A DNA stretch of 33,904 nt from Bacteroidota bacterium (GCA_013202965.1 JABMQZ010000274.1:1-33904), one strand, 5' to 3'; shown: positions 9,215 through 16,667, counted from the stretch's first letter. Program-made: numbers and translations. Notes: generated by a model not told the origin, from the letters alone.

Positions 9215-10233
9215 TTTCTGACTCCTTTCTTATCTAATTCATTATAGGCAATTATAGCATCTATGATCCTGCAGGCCGTTGCTAATGCAGTATGATACCA
9301 GCTAAGTGTCTTTACCATTCTAAGCGGTGAAATCAATGTTGCCTGCTTATCAAAAACCACGGAATGCCGGTCACCAATCACATCCGTGGAAACGATCGGA
9401 TCCGCTACAACCCTGACAACGGCAGGGTTCTTTTTTGCATACGCTTCAACAGCCTGATTAACCTGATCTTTTGTCACTCCTTTATCTTTAAGGATGGTGG
9501 TAAGGTCAAGCAATGATCCATTGGGTACCGGTACGTTCAGTGCAGAGCCGGCGATCCTTCCTTTAAATTCAGGCATAATATGCTGGATCCATTTCGGGCT
9601 CGGTGTTTCATTGGGAATAATATTTTCCGCTGCCGAACGGCTCCTCCTGAAGTCTGTACTCGCTTTATCTCGCAGAGGCTGATCTGAAGTATATGAATGT
9701 ACGGTGGTGAGCAGGGCATAGTCAATACCGAAAGCCTCATCAAGGACCTTCAGCATCAGTGCAGTTGCATTTGTGGTAGCCGAGCCTGCCGATATCAGGC
9801 GATCAGATACCTTCATGCTATGGTCGTTTACGCCCCTCACCACGATCCTGTCAATCTCATCAGATGGCAGAGTGGTAAGCATTACGCGTTTCGCCCCTGC
9901 CTCGAGGTGACGTTTCATATCAGCCCTTGATTTATATATACCTGTTCCATCAATAGCCACATCCACATCCAGCATATCCCATAATACATCACCGGGTTCC
10001 ATGCTTTTTCTCTCGATCATCCTGGCCCTGCCATTTTTAGAAACCAGGAAGTTCCCTTCCAGTTTCACATCAATACCTCCTTTGGTTTCAACTTTTAGAA
10101 GGTACTCGAGGATCTCGGGACGCCCAAGATCGGCAATGGCAACGATCTCTATCCGGTCATCATTGAGGCATAAACGGTAAATATGCCGCCCTACCTCTCC
10201 GAATCCCATAATTCCAACTCGAATCTTGTCCAT
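9211..10233 (-). CDS. GAPDH-fold paralog lacking the catalytic cysteine (probable pseudoenzyme)
   Basis: This 340-aa protein is clearly GAPDH-like along its full length: GFGEVGRHIYR Rossmann loop, IADLGR, DGTGIYKSR, EAGAKRVMLT, VHSYTSDQ, RRSRSAAENIIP and VPVPNGSLLDL. The active site is dismantled. SCTTN reads SATTN (Ala152, codon GCT at 9778-9780). The phosphate-binding TGAAK loop reads TPSPK. The substrate Arg in SRVPVP is Asn (ALNVPVP). The C-terminal YDNEWGYSN is YHTALATAC, which removes the Asn that contacts nicotinamide. The His (His179) and the NAD-binding Asp remain. The frame is open and well conserved, so it is not a decayed pseudogene. It overlaps gapA by 4 bases as the first gene of a two-gene operon, which suggests a stoichiometric partner, regulator or NAD(H) sensor. 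Another reaction is possible; I do not know its function. Confidence 0.88.
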   Translation of the reverse strand: MDKIRVGIMGFGEVGRHIYRLCLNDDRIEIVAIADLGRPEILEYLLKVETKGGIDVKLEGNFLVSKNGRARMIERKSMEPGDVLWDMLDVDVAIDGTGIYKSRADMKRHLEAGAKRVMLTTLPSDEIDRIVVRGVNDHSMKVSDRLISAGSATTNATALMLKVLDEAFGIDYALLTTVHSYTSDQPLRDKASTDFRRSRSAAENIIPNETPSPKWIQHIMPEFKGRIAGSALNVPVPNGSLLDLTTILKDKGVTKDQVNQAVEAYAKKNPAVVRVVADPIVSTDVIGDRHSVVFDKQATLISPLRMVKTLSWYHTALATACRIIDAIIAYNELDKKGVRK

Positions 10234-10261
10234 TTTAAATATTTTTATCTGTTAAAAATGC

Positions 10262-10278
10262 ACCTGAGCTAATCAGGT
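10262..10278. other. Hairpin in the 5' leader of the GAPDH operon
   Basis: ACCTGA-gctaa-TCAGGT is a perfect 6-bp stem with a 5-base loop. On the plus strand it is followed at once by six T. On the minus strand, where the gap operon is transcribed, a T5 run follows after GCA. It lies about 30 bases before the first GAPDH start and downstream of the predicted promoter, so it is in the mRNA leader. It could be an attenuator or an mRNA-stabilising stem. Confidence 0.4.
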
Positions 10279-10344
10279 TTTTTCAATAATTTAATTTCTT
10301 TATGATAAGAACGTAAAAAAAACCACTTGGTTCATAAAGGACAA

Positions 10345-10352
10345 CAAAATTA
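10345..10352 (-). promoter_or_regulatory. Bacteroidota -7 element for the GAPDH pair
   Basis: The minus strand reads TAATTTTG, a full TAnnTTTG match. It would give a leader of about 105 bases before the ATG at 10233, containing the hairpin at 10262-10278. Confidence 0.5.
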
Positions 10353-10444
10353 ATATTAATATTTATGGTAACAGAATAATAATATGTTAATTCCTGATTA
10401 TCACCCCTGCAATTAAAATTCATTCTTCATTAAAGAATTAATAT

Positions 10445-10452
10445 TATTTTTG
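10445..10452 (+). promoter_or_regulatory. Bacteroidota -7 element immediately before lepA
   Basis: TATTTTTG matches TAnnTTTG and ends only 5 bases before the lepA ATG. If used, transcription would begin at or within a base or two of the start codon, giving a leaderless or nearly leaderless mRNA. Confidence 0.45.
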
Positions 10453-10457
10453 CAGAA

Positions 10458-12245
10458 ATGAAAAACATCCGCAACTTCTGCATCATCGCCCATATTGATC
10501 ATGGGAAAAGCACACTGGCAGACCGGCTGCTAGAGTTCACAGATACAATCAATGAGCGGGACCTTCAGGAGCAGGTGCTGGATGATATGGATCTGGAAAG
10601 AGAGCGAGGGATCACCATAAAGAGCCATGCCATTCAGATGGAACACGACCATGAAGGGCAACACTATATTATGAACCTCATTGACACCCCCGGACATGTT
10701 GATTTTTCTTATGAAGTTTCCCGGTCTCTGGCGGCCTGCGAAGGAGCCTTGCTGATCGTTGATGCCGCACAGGGCATTCAGGCCCAGACCATATCCAATC
10801 TTTACCTCGCCATTGATAACGACCTTGAGATCATTCCAGTACTGAACAAGATGGATCTGGAAGCTGCCATGCCCGAAGAAGTGAAGGACCAGATCGTTGA
10901 CCTTATTGGCTGCGACAGGGACGACATCATTGAAGCCAGTGGTAAAACAGGCTATGGTGTTGATAGAATACTGAAAGAAATCATACATAAGATACCCCCA
11001 CCTGAAGGCGATCCGGAAGCCCCACTGCAAGCGCTCATATTCGATTCTGTTTTTAATTCATACCGTGGAATTATTGCCTATATCAGGATCATCAACGGCA
11101 GATTAAAAAAACAGGATCATGTCAAATTTTTCAATTCCGAAAAAGAATATGATGCCGATGAGATCGGGGTACTGAAATTAAAACAGGACGAAAGAAAAGA
11201 GTTGTCGGCCGGTGATGTGGGATATATCATTTCCGGGATCAAACTGTCAAAAGAGGTCAAGGTGGGTGATACCATTACCCATGTTCAGCGTCCCTGTGAC
11301 AAAGCCATAGAAGGCTTTGAAGAAGTGAAGCCAATGGTATTTGCCGGGATCTATCCGGTCGATGCCGATGAGTATGAAGAATTAAGGGCCTCGATCGAAA
11401 AACTACAGCTTAACGATGCTTCCCTGACATTTATACCCGAATCTTCAGTAGCCCTGGGATTTGGCTTCCGTTGCGGATTCCTGGGACTCTTACATATGGA
11501 GATCATCCAGGAAAGGCTTGACAGGGAATTCGACATGAACGTAATCACTACGGTGCCCAATGTGTCGTATAAAGTAGTGAACCATAAAGGAGAATACATT
11601 GAAGTGCATAATCCTTCCGGCCTTCCGGAACAAAAGCATATCGACCATATAGAAGAACCCTACATCATTGCCCAGATCATTTCTAAAAGCTGTTATGTTG
11701 GTTCCGTCATGAAGCTCTGTATCGATAAACGAGGAATCTTGAAGAACCAGGTTTACCTTACCAGCGACCGTGTAGAAATTACCTTTGAGATGCCGCTGGG
11801 CGAAATCGTTTTTGATTTTTATGATAAGTTAAAGAGCATTTCAAAGGGCTATGCCTCATTTGACTACCATCAGTCAGGATACAAACCGGCCAATCTTGTT
11901 AAACTTGACATCCTGCTGAACGGAGAGTCGGTGGATGCACTATCCACCCTCATACACCGCGACAATGCATACGATTTTGGGAAACGCATGTGTGTGAAGT
12001 TAAAAGAACTCATTCCACGGCAGCAATTCGACATTGCCATCCAGGCTGCCATCGGAGCCAAGATCATTTCCCGTGAAACGGTAAAGGCCGTACGAAAAGA
12101 CGTAACGGCAAAATGCTATGGCGGTGACATCACACGTAAAAGGAAACTCCTCGAAAAACAGAAAAAAGGCAAGAAGCGTATGCGGCAGGTTGGGAATGTG
12201 GAGGTGCCGCAGCAGGCGTTCCTTGCGGTACTCAAATTAGATTAA
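10458..12245 (+). CDS. lepA: Elongation factor 4 (back-translocating ribosomal GTPase LepA)
   Basis: This 595-aa translational GTPase acts on stalled or mistranslocated ribosomes and in 30S biogenesis. The ATG at 10458 opens directly into [17 protein letters not shown] (P-loop, G1). ERGITIK is the switch I region, DTPGHVDF is G3 and NKMDL is G4. Domain II, the EF-G-like domains III and V, and the LepA-specific C-terminal domain (ending [25 protein letters not shown]) are all present, so the length is normal. The gene is divergent from the GAPDH pair and has its own promoter element just 5 bases before the start. It ends 122 bases before the ECF sigma gene and no hairpin terminator follows. 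Confidence 0.97.
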   Translation: MKNIRNFCIIAHIDHGKSTLADRLLEFTDTINERDLQEQVLDDMDLERERGITIKSHAIQMEHDHEGQHYIMNLIDTPGHVDFSYEVSRSLAACEGALLIVDAAQGIQAQTISNLYLAIDNDLEIIPVLNKMDLEAAMPEEVKDQIVDLIGCDRDDIIEASGKTGYGVDRILKEIIHKIPPPEGDPEAPLQALIFDSVFNSYRGIIAYIRIINGRLKKQDHVKFFNSEKEYDADEIGVLKLKQDERKELSAGDVGYIISGIKLSKEVKVGDTITHVQRPCDKAIEGFEEVKPMVFAGIYPVDADEYEELRASIEKLQLNDASLTFIPESSVALGFGFRCGFLGLLHMEIIQERLDREFDMNVITTVPNVSYKVVNHKGEYIEVHNPSGLPEQKHIDHIEEPYIIAQIISKSCYVGSVMKLCIDKRGILKNQVYLTSDRVEITFEMPLGEIVFDFYDKLKSISKGYASFDYHQSGYKPANLVKLDILLNGESVDALSTLIHRDNAYDFGKRMCVKLKELIPRQQFDIAIQAAIGAKIISRETVKAVRKDVTAKCYGGDITRKRKLLEKQKKGKKRMRQVGNVEVPQQAFLAVLKLD

Positions 12246-12265
12246 GCTTGGTAAAACAGAACACT

Positions 12266-12293
12266 GATTACACGGATACAACGGATGATCACA
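12266..12293 (+). repeat. Degenerate ~9-bp tandem units after lepA
   Basis: GATTACACG, GATACAACG and GATGATCACA lie in tandem, each beginning GAT. This is a short degenerate array in the lepA-sigma gap, similar in style to the other arrays in the window but weaker. Confidence 0.4.
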
Positions 12294-12305
12294 GATAATT
12301 CAAAC

Positions 12306-12331
12306 TGTAACTTTATAGCTTACATTCCGTC
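12306..12331 (+). promoter_or_regulatory. ECF-type promoter of the sigma factor gene
   Basis: TGTAAC, a 16-base spacer, then CGTC. This matches the -35 'AAC' and -10 'CGTC' architecture of extracytoplasmic-function sigma promoters. A second copy (13965-13991) precedes the envelope gene downstream, so the sigma factor probably activates itself and that gene. Confidence 0.65.
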
Positions 12332-12367
12332 TTATCAATAAATCAGGATATTGGGCTTATAGGATCA

Positions 12368-12853
12368 ATGACTACCCGGGAATATAATACGTGTGTAGAT
12401 ATGCATGCCGACGGTGTGTTCAGGTTCATTCTGAAAAACCTAAGGAATGAACATGATGCCCAGGATATTGTCCAGGATTCTTTTGAAAAACTCTGGATTA
12501 ACCACAAGAAGCTGGATCCCGGAAAAGCAAAATCATACCTGTTCACTACCGCTTATCATACGATGATAGATCATATCAGGAAGAAAAAGTATTCCGGCAG
12601 CATTGAGGATATCCCTGAAACGAGCAACGAAACATTCCGTGATTATTCCGACCTCAGGGAAATTCTTGATGAAGCGCTTGCAAAGCTGAATGAGGTGCAA
12701 AGATCGGTGGTCCTGCTCAGGGATTATGAAGGATATTCATACCATGAAATCGGCGAGATAACGGGACTGAATGAATCACAGGTGAAAGTATATTTATACA
12801 GGGCAAGGGTATACCTGAAAAATTATATTGTAAGCCCTGAACATGTTATATAG
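12368..12853 (+). CDS. ECF-type RNA polymerase sigma factor
   Basis: This 161-aa sigma-70 family protein has only regions 2 and 4, as ECF factors do. Region 2 includes HDAQDIVQDSFEKLWINH and the promoter-melting stretch AKSYLFTTAYHTMIDHIRKKK. Region 4 (about 110-155) contains LNEVQRSVVLLRDYEGYSYHEIGEITGLNESQVKVYLYRAR, a helix-turn-helix that reads the -35 box. It is followed at once by a membrane protein that looks like its anti-sigma factor (the ATG is one base after the sigma stop). The upstream TGTAAC-N16-CGTC promoter suggests autoregulation. The stimulus is unknown; neighbouring genes point to envelope stress or the cell surface. Confidence 0.93.
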   Translation: MTTREYNTCVDMHADGVFRFILKNLRNEHDAQDIVQDSFEKLWINHKKLDPGKAKSYLFTTAYHTMIDHIRKKKYSGSIEDIPETSNETFRDYSDLREILDEALAKLNEVQRSVVLLRDYEGYSYHEIGEITGLNESQVKVYLYRARVYLKNYIVSPEHVI

Positions 12854-12854
12854 G

Positions 12855-13871
12855 ATGGCAATAAACAGACATAATTACGAAATCTACTTCATAGATTATC
12901 ATGAAGGCAATCTGCCCCCGGACAGGGAGGAGGAGCTGATGGCCTTTCTTGAAGCCAATCCTGATCTTAAAAAAGAATTTGATGAATATCCTGAAGAACC
13001 CTTGCTTGCCGATCAGAATATAATATTCAGGAACAAGAAATTACTTAAAAAAGAAGAAAGTAGCCCGGAATTCAGTGAAAATGACCAGATGGCCATTGCT
13101 TACCTGGAAGGTGATCTTTCTGCAGATGACAAGTTGAGAGCAGATTCAATGCTCAATGAGGATGATCATGTTCAACAACTACACGAACAATATCTTTCGA
13201 CCAGATCAATTGCTGACTACAGCATCACATGCCCTGACAAAGCGGAGTTGAAGAAAAAAAGCAATGTGGCTTTCCTTCTTCCTCAATACCTCCGCTATGC
13301 TGCTGCAGCGGCAATTATTATCTTTATTGGCATTACCGCCTATTTTCGGTTTACCCCTGCCGATGAACCAAGAATTACAAGCTTACCGCAGCGGCTGGAA
13401 ACCCGGCCAGCAGGTCTCATTGAGTTCCAGGCCGATTGCCTCGTTCTGGAATCCAGGAATGATCCGCCCTCATCTATTCAAATGTCATGGCGCGAGGAAG
13501 GAATACCTCCTGTCAGGCTTGCTTCTATACATCCACTGGCAATTACACCTTCACCGCAAGGGACATATGCAGCCATTTTATTTCCCAGGCCTTTCCCTGT
13601 TTCGGGATCTGATGTTTTCGCAATGGATACAGAAGTAAAACAGAAAAGCCTGGTGGGGAAAATTTTCTCAGGATTCTTTAATAAAGCCAGTGCACCCTTC
13701 TCTATAGAAAACAAGAGCAATCGGGCCGGCAAATCAGACAAGCTTTCCATCTGGGATATCGCTGATCTTGGGATGCAAGGCATTAACGTTCTCGGCGATC
13801 ATGATTATACGCTTGTCAGGAAGTATAATGAGGATGGCAATGTAAAGGGGGTTGTGGTTGCCGGAAAATAA
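12855..13871 (+). CDS. Probable membrane anti-sigma factor of the ECF sigma
   Basis: This is a 338-aa protein of no family I can name with certainty. The start is taken at the ATG one base after the sigma stop; an ATG at 12843 would overlap the sigma gene by 11 bases. The cytoplasmic N-terminal half holds two similar acidic helical modules: YFIDYHEGNLPPDREEELMAFLE near the start and IAYLEGDLSADDKLRADSML at about 80-105. Each begins with an aromatic-rich 'Y(L/H)EG(N/D)L' and continues with a charged helix. One membrane segment (RYAAAAAIIIFIGITAYF, about 147-166) precedes a ~170-residue probably periplasmic domain. This layout and the gene position fit an anti-sigma factor; no zinc-binding HCC motif is seen. 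Confidence 0.7.
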   Translation: MAINRHNYEIYFIDYHEGNLPPDREEELMAFLEANPDLKKEFDEYPEEPLLADQNIIFRNKKLLKKEESSPEFSENDQMAIAYLEGDLSADDKLRADSMLNEDDHVQQLHEQYLSTRSIADYSITCPDKAELKKKSNVAFLLPQYLRYAAAAAIIIFIGITAYFRFTPADEPRITSLPQRLETRPAGLIEFQADCLVLESRNDPPSSIQMSWREEGIPPVRLASIHPLAITPSPQGTYAAILFPRPFPVSGSDVFAMDTEVKQKSLVGKIFSGFFNKASAPFSIENKSNRAGKSDKLSIWDIADLGMQGINVLGDHDYTLVRKYNEDGNVKGVVVAGK

Positions 13872-13961
13872 AAAAATCCAAAATCCAAAAAACAAATTCC
13901 AAAACTGTTAACTCCAAACTCAAAGTACTTTAAATACTCTAAATACTTTAAGTACTTAAAA
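13872..13961 (+). repeat. Degenerate heptamer array followed by a nonamer array
   Basis: It begins at the base after the anti-sigma stop. About eight 7-base units can be laid out in register (AAAAATC, CAAAATC, CAAAAAA, CAAATTC, CAAAACT, GTTAACT, CCAAACT, CAAAGTA), followed by four 9-base units (TACTTTAAA, TACTCTAAA, TACTTTAAG, TACTTAAAA) at 13926-13961. The repeat length changes within one intergenic stretch. Confidence 0.75.
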
Positions 13962-13964
13962 AAC

Positions 13965-13991
13965 TGTAACTATTCATATCATACATCCGTC
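13965..13991 (+). promoter_or_regulatory. ECF-type promoter of the DUF2807/beta-barrel gene
   Basis: TGTAAC, a 17-base spacer, then CGTC. The preceding AAAC and the TTACAT/ATACAT stretch before CGTC are also shared with the sigma-gene promoter at 12306. It is the only other copy I found in an intergenic region of the window, and lies 28 bases before the ATG at 14020. Confidence 0.65.
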
Positions 13992-14019
13992 ACACTACAA
14001 ACAATCAAAATTTACAATT

Positions 14020-15591
14020 ATGCAAAAAACAGTTTTTACCTTTTTGATCACGATCCTTGCAGGATCGTTTATTCCTGGCAGCGGGCAGGTTCAGGCCCAG
14101 GACAACATCGTAAAAGAAGTCAGGGAAGTTGCTGATTTCAGTGGCATTGACGTTGGAGGTGCATTCGACATCCTCTTGAGCCAGGCTGATGTTACCAAAG
14201 TTGTTATTGAAACGGAAAAAGAAAATATCGACAAAATCCAAACCAGGGTAAACAATGGTATTTTGGAGATCTCTTCCAAAAACATCAAAAATTCGGATAA
14301 GCTGAATGTTTACATCATCTCACCTGAAATAAACAACATCAGCATTCATGGTGCCGCCGACCTGAAAGGACTTAGCGGCCTTCATGGGACTGAGCTTGTC
14401 ATACGTGCCAGTGGCGCATCCGATGCCAAACTGGATGTTGTGTATGACAAAATCAACTCAAATGTTTCCGGTGCTGCAAGCCTTGTTTTACGGGGAGAGG
14501 CGCGCAGGCATACTATTGTGGTCAGCGGTGCGGGAGATGTCGATGCCGGCAAACTGCTCACTGAAATCAGCAGTGCTACCGTAAGCGGAGCAGGATCGGC
14601 CAGTGTAAATGCCAGCACTGAAGTGGTTTCCAATACTTCAGGTGCAGGAACCATCGACCTTGTCAGCAAACCTGAAACCCTGACCATCGTCTCGGGTGAG
14701 ATCATTGGCGAAAGCGAGACCCTCAGGGTTCAAAGCACGGAATACGGAGATACAACTAAGGTCAGAATAGCCGGCATCAGGGTAGAAGTCATCGACAACG
14801 ACAGTACCAGGATCACCATTGGCAACAGAATGCTGACGGTTAATGAAAACGGAAATGTGAAGTGGTGCAAGGTGAGATTACGCAAGTTTAACGGGCACTG
14901 GGCAGGAGTAGAACTGGGTGTTAATGGTTATCTGACCAAAGATTATGACATGAAGTTTAGTCCTGAAGATGAATACATGGACCTGCGCATGGAAAAATCC
15001 ATACAGGTAAACTTAAATATTTATGAGCAGAATATTGCCCTGAGCAGGAATCAGGAATGGGGTATGCTCAGTGGTATTGGGTTGTCGTGGAACAATTACC
15101 GTTTCAGAAGGCCCACCACACTGAACCCTGACTCTTCTTACCTGGTCGGTTATATTGATGAAGGTATCAGTGTCAGAAAGTCCAAACTGGCCATTGCTTA
15201 TCTGCAGATACCACTGATATTTGAATGGCAGAACCATACACTGAGACAACGCAATTCATTCCATGTGGGCCTGGGTGTGGTTCTTGGGGTACGCCTCTGG
15301 TCATGGCAAAAGAAGTATTATGATGAACTTAACAAGCAATATACGCTTACTCAATACGATCCTGCTACAGGCCAATACATTGATAAATGGCAGAGGACAT
15401 CCCCCAACTATAACAAAACCCATACTTATGATGATTATCACCTGCAGCCCTTCAAGGCAGATGCCACATTTCGTATCGGCTGGGGGTATGTAAACCTTTT
15501 TGCAACTTACAACCTGGTGCCTATGTTCCGCAAGGATAAAGGGCCCGAGCTGCACCAGTTTGCAGCAGGAATAACCTTATTGGGGTGGTAG
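14020..15591 (+). CDS. Envelope protein with a DUF2807 (GIN) head domain and an outer-membrane beta-barrel-like C-terminus
   Basis: This 523-aa exported protein has a signal peptide (MQKTVFTFLITILAGSF...VQAQ). Residues ~35-230 form a right-handed beta-solenoid-like DUF2807 'head GIN' domain: VADFSGIDVGGAFDILLSQ, then repeated strands with SGAAS, SGAGD, SGAGSAS and SGAGT turns. From about residue 265 the sequence changes to alternating aromatic/hydrophobic strands (WAGVELGVNGYLTKDYDMKF, GMLSGIGLSWNNYRFRRP, HVGLGVVLGVRLWSW) ending in a typical barrel strand (HQFAAGITLLGW), which resembles the PorT-like/outer-membrane barrel families. Surface or periplasmic location is inferred. It has an ECF-type promoter of its own and is the likely output of the sigma/anti-sigma pair. 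Substrate or ligand is unknown. Confidence 0.82.
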   Translation: MQKTVFTFLITILAGSFIPGSGQVQAQDNIVKEVREVADFSGIDVGGAFDILLSQADVTKVVIETEKENIDKIQTRVNNGILEISSKNIKNSDKLNVYIISPEINNISIHGAADLKGLSGLHGTELVIRASGASDAKLDVVYDKINSNVSGAASLVLRGEARRHTIVVSGAGDVDAGKLLTEISSATVSGAGSASVNASTEVVSNTSGAGTIDLVSKPETLTIVSGEIIGESETLRVQSTEYGDTTKVRIAGIRVEVIDNDSTRITIGNRMLTVNENGNVKWCKVRLRKFNGHWAGVELGVNGYLTKDYDMKFSPEDEYMDLRMEKSIQVNLNIYEQNIALSRNQEWGMLSGIGLSWNNYRFRRPTTLNPDSSYLVGYIDEGISVRKSKLAIAYLQIPLIFEWQNHTLRQRNSFHVGLGVVLGVRLWSWQKKYYDELNKQYTLTQYDPATGQYIDKWQRTSPNYNKTHTYDDYHLQPFKADATFRIGWGYVNLFATYNLVPMFRKDKGPELHQFAAGITLLGW

Positions 15592-15614
15592 ATCCGCTTC
15601 AATATCCTGAATTT

Positions 15615-15646
15615 GGGGAAGTGGTAAGGCCTGCTTCCTTTTTTTT
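15615..15646 (+). terminator. Intrinsic terminator after the DUF2807 gene
   Basis: GGAAG(t)GG...CC(tg)CTTCC forms a stem with a short loop, followed directly by eight T. It lies about 25 bases after the stop codon. Confidence 0.65.
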
Positions 15647-15649
15647 ATT

Positions 15650-15733
15650 TACCCACCCCCTGTCCCCCTCCCTGCATCGCCTTCGCGTAGCTTCGGCAGA
15701 GCAAGGCCAGCAGGGAGGGGCCGGGGGTGGGTA
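15650..15733. repeat. Large GC-rich inverted repeat (intergenic palindromic element)
   Basis: The left arm TACCCACCCCC...CTCCCTGC (15650-15675) pairs with the right arm GCAGGGAG...GGGGGTGGGTA (15710-15733). The outer 11 and inner 8 bases match perfectly, with a 5-7 base asymmetric middle. The loop contains GCCTTCGCG...GAGCAAGGC, itself able to pair at its ends. The G/C content is far above the flanks. It lies just after the intrinsic terminator and looks like a REP- or MITE-like dispersed element; no transposase is present. Confidence 0.7.
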
Positions 15734-15808
15734 AAAGAAGTACTTAATCCTCCCAAAAAACTCAGAACTAATGGCCGGTAATCAGTACCCATTAACCGTA
15801 TTTTTTTG

Positions 15809-15816
15809 TATCTTCG
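15809..15816 (+). promoter_or_regulatory. Variant -7 element (TATCTTCG) before yebC
   Basis: TATCTTCG differs from TAnnTTTG by one base, and the same 8-mer occurs before the small NqrM-like gene (32405). It lies about 41 bases before the ATG at 15858. Confidence 0.35.
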
Positions 15817-15857
15817 TAGGCCGAAATAAAATAGAATCTACTTAAATAACAAACATC

Positions 15858-16598
15858 ATGTCAGGTCACAGTAAATGGTCTACGATCAAAAGGAAAAAGG
15901 GTGCAAATGATGCCAAAAGATCCAAAATATTCTCAAAGATCATTAAAGAGATCACTATTGCAGTGAAAGACGGCGGCTCGGATCCTGAGGGGAACCCAAG
16001 GCTGAGGCTGGTCATTGCCAATGCCAAAGGTGCCAGTATGCCTAAAGATAATATCCAACGTGCCATCAATAAAGGAAAAGATAAAGATGCCAGCAACTTC
16101 GTTGAATATACCTTTGAAGGCTATCTCCCTCATGGCATTGCAGCTTATGTTGAATGTACTTCCGATAACCAGCAGCGTACCGTAAGTAATGTTCGCTCAA
16201 TATTTAACAAATTCAGCGGTAACCTCGGGACACACGGTTCATTGAGTTTTCTGTTCGACCGCAAGGGTGTTTTTACAATCCCCCTGGGTGATCTCGACCA
16301 GGATGAATTTGAGCTGGAGATGATCGATGCCGGGGCGGAGGATATTGTTGTTGAAGATAATTTCATCACTGTAACCACAGCCATGGAAGATTTTGGTTCG
16401 CTCATGAAAAAACTCGAAGAACTCGGAGTGGAGCCTGAAAATGCTGAGTTACAAAGGATTCCGAAAGAAAGCATAAACCTCAGTGTGGAAGATGCCAAAA
16501 AGATCATGAAGATCGTAGAAACTTTTGAAGACGATGATGATGTCCAAAGTGTGTTCCACAATATGGAGATCACAGATGAATTGATCGAGGCAATGTAA
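15858..16598 (+). CDS. yebC: YebC/PmpR/TACO1-family protein
   Basis: This 246-aa cytoplasmic protein opens with the family signature MSGHSKWSTIKRKKGANDAKRSKIFSKI and contains RLRLVIANAKGASMPKDNIQRAI and GTHGSLSFLFDRKGVF, so assignment is secure. The family was long annotated as a transcriptional regulator. More recent work links it to rescue of ribosomes stalled on polyproline stretches, in line with mitochondrial TACO1. It stands alone between a GC-rich inverted repeat and a good intrinsic terminator, so it is probably monocistronic. Confidence 0.95.
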   Translation: MSGHSKWSTIKRKKGANDAKRSKIFSKIIKEITIAVKDGGSDPEGNPRLRLVIANAKGASMPKDNIQRAINKGKDKDASNFVEYTFEGYLPHGIAAYVECTSDNQQRTVSNVRSIFNKFSGNLGTHGSLSFLFDRKGVFTIPLGDLDQDEFELEMIDAGAEDIVVEDNFITVTTAMEDFGSLMKKLEELGVEPENAELQRIPKESINLSVEDAKKIMKIVETFEDDDDVQSVFHNMEITDELIEAM

Positions 16599-16622
16599 TT
16601 TAGAATCAAAAAACATAAGACG

Positions 16623-16655
16623 GCAGCTTTCCATGGAAGGCTGCTATTTTTTTTT
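16623..16655 (+). terminator. Intrinsic terminator after yebC
   Basis: GCAGCTTTCCA/TGGAAGGCTGC forms an 11-bp stem with a single T-G wobble and almost no loop. A nine-T run follows. It lies 24 bases after the yebC stop. A second small hairpin (GCCTcaaaAGGC) follows at 16656-16667. Confidence 0.85.
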
Positions 16656-16667
16656 GCCTCAAAAGGC

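Noticed and set aside
9211-10233. The cysteine-less GAPDH as a decaying pseudogene
   Set aside because: Frame is open over 340 codons, fold residues are conserved, and it is overlapped by and coupled to gapA. A selected pseudoenzyme fits better.
12843-12854. Earlier ATG for the anti-sigma gene overlapping the sigma gene by 11 bases
   Set aside because: The ATG at 12855, one base after the sigma stop, gives the natural N-terminus MAINRHNYEIYF. The longer version only adds MLYR, which is the sigma 3' end in another frame.
15650-15733. GC-rich inverted repeat as an insertion sequence
   Set aside because: It is only 84 bases and there is no transposase or target-site duplication that I can see.
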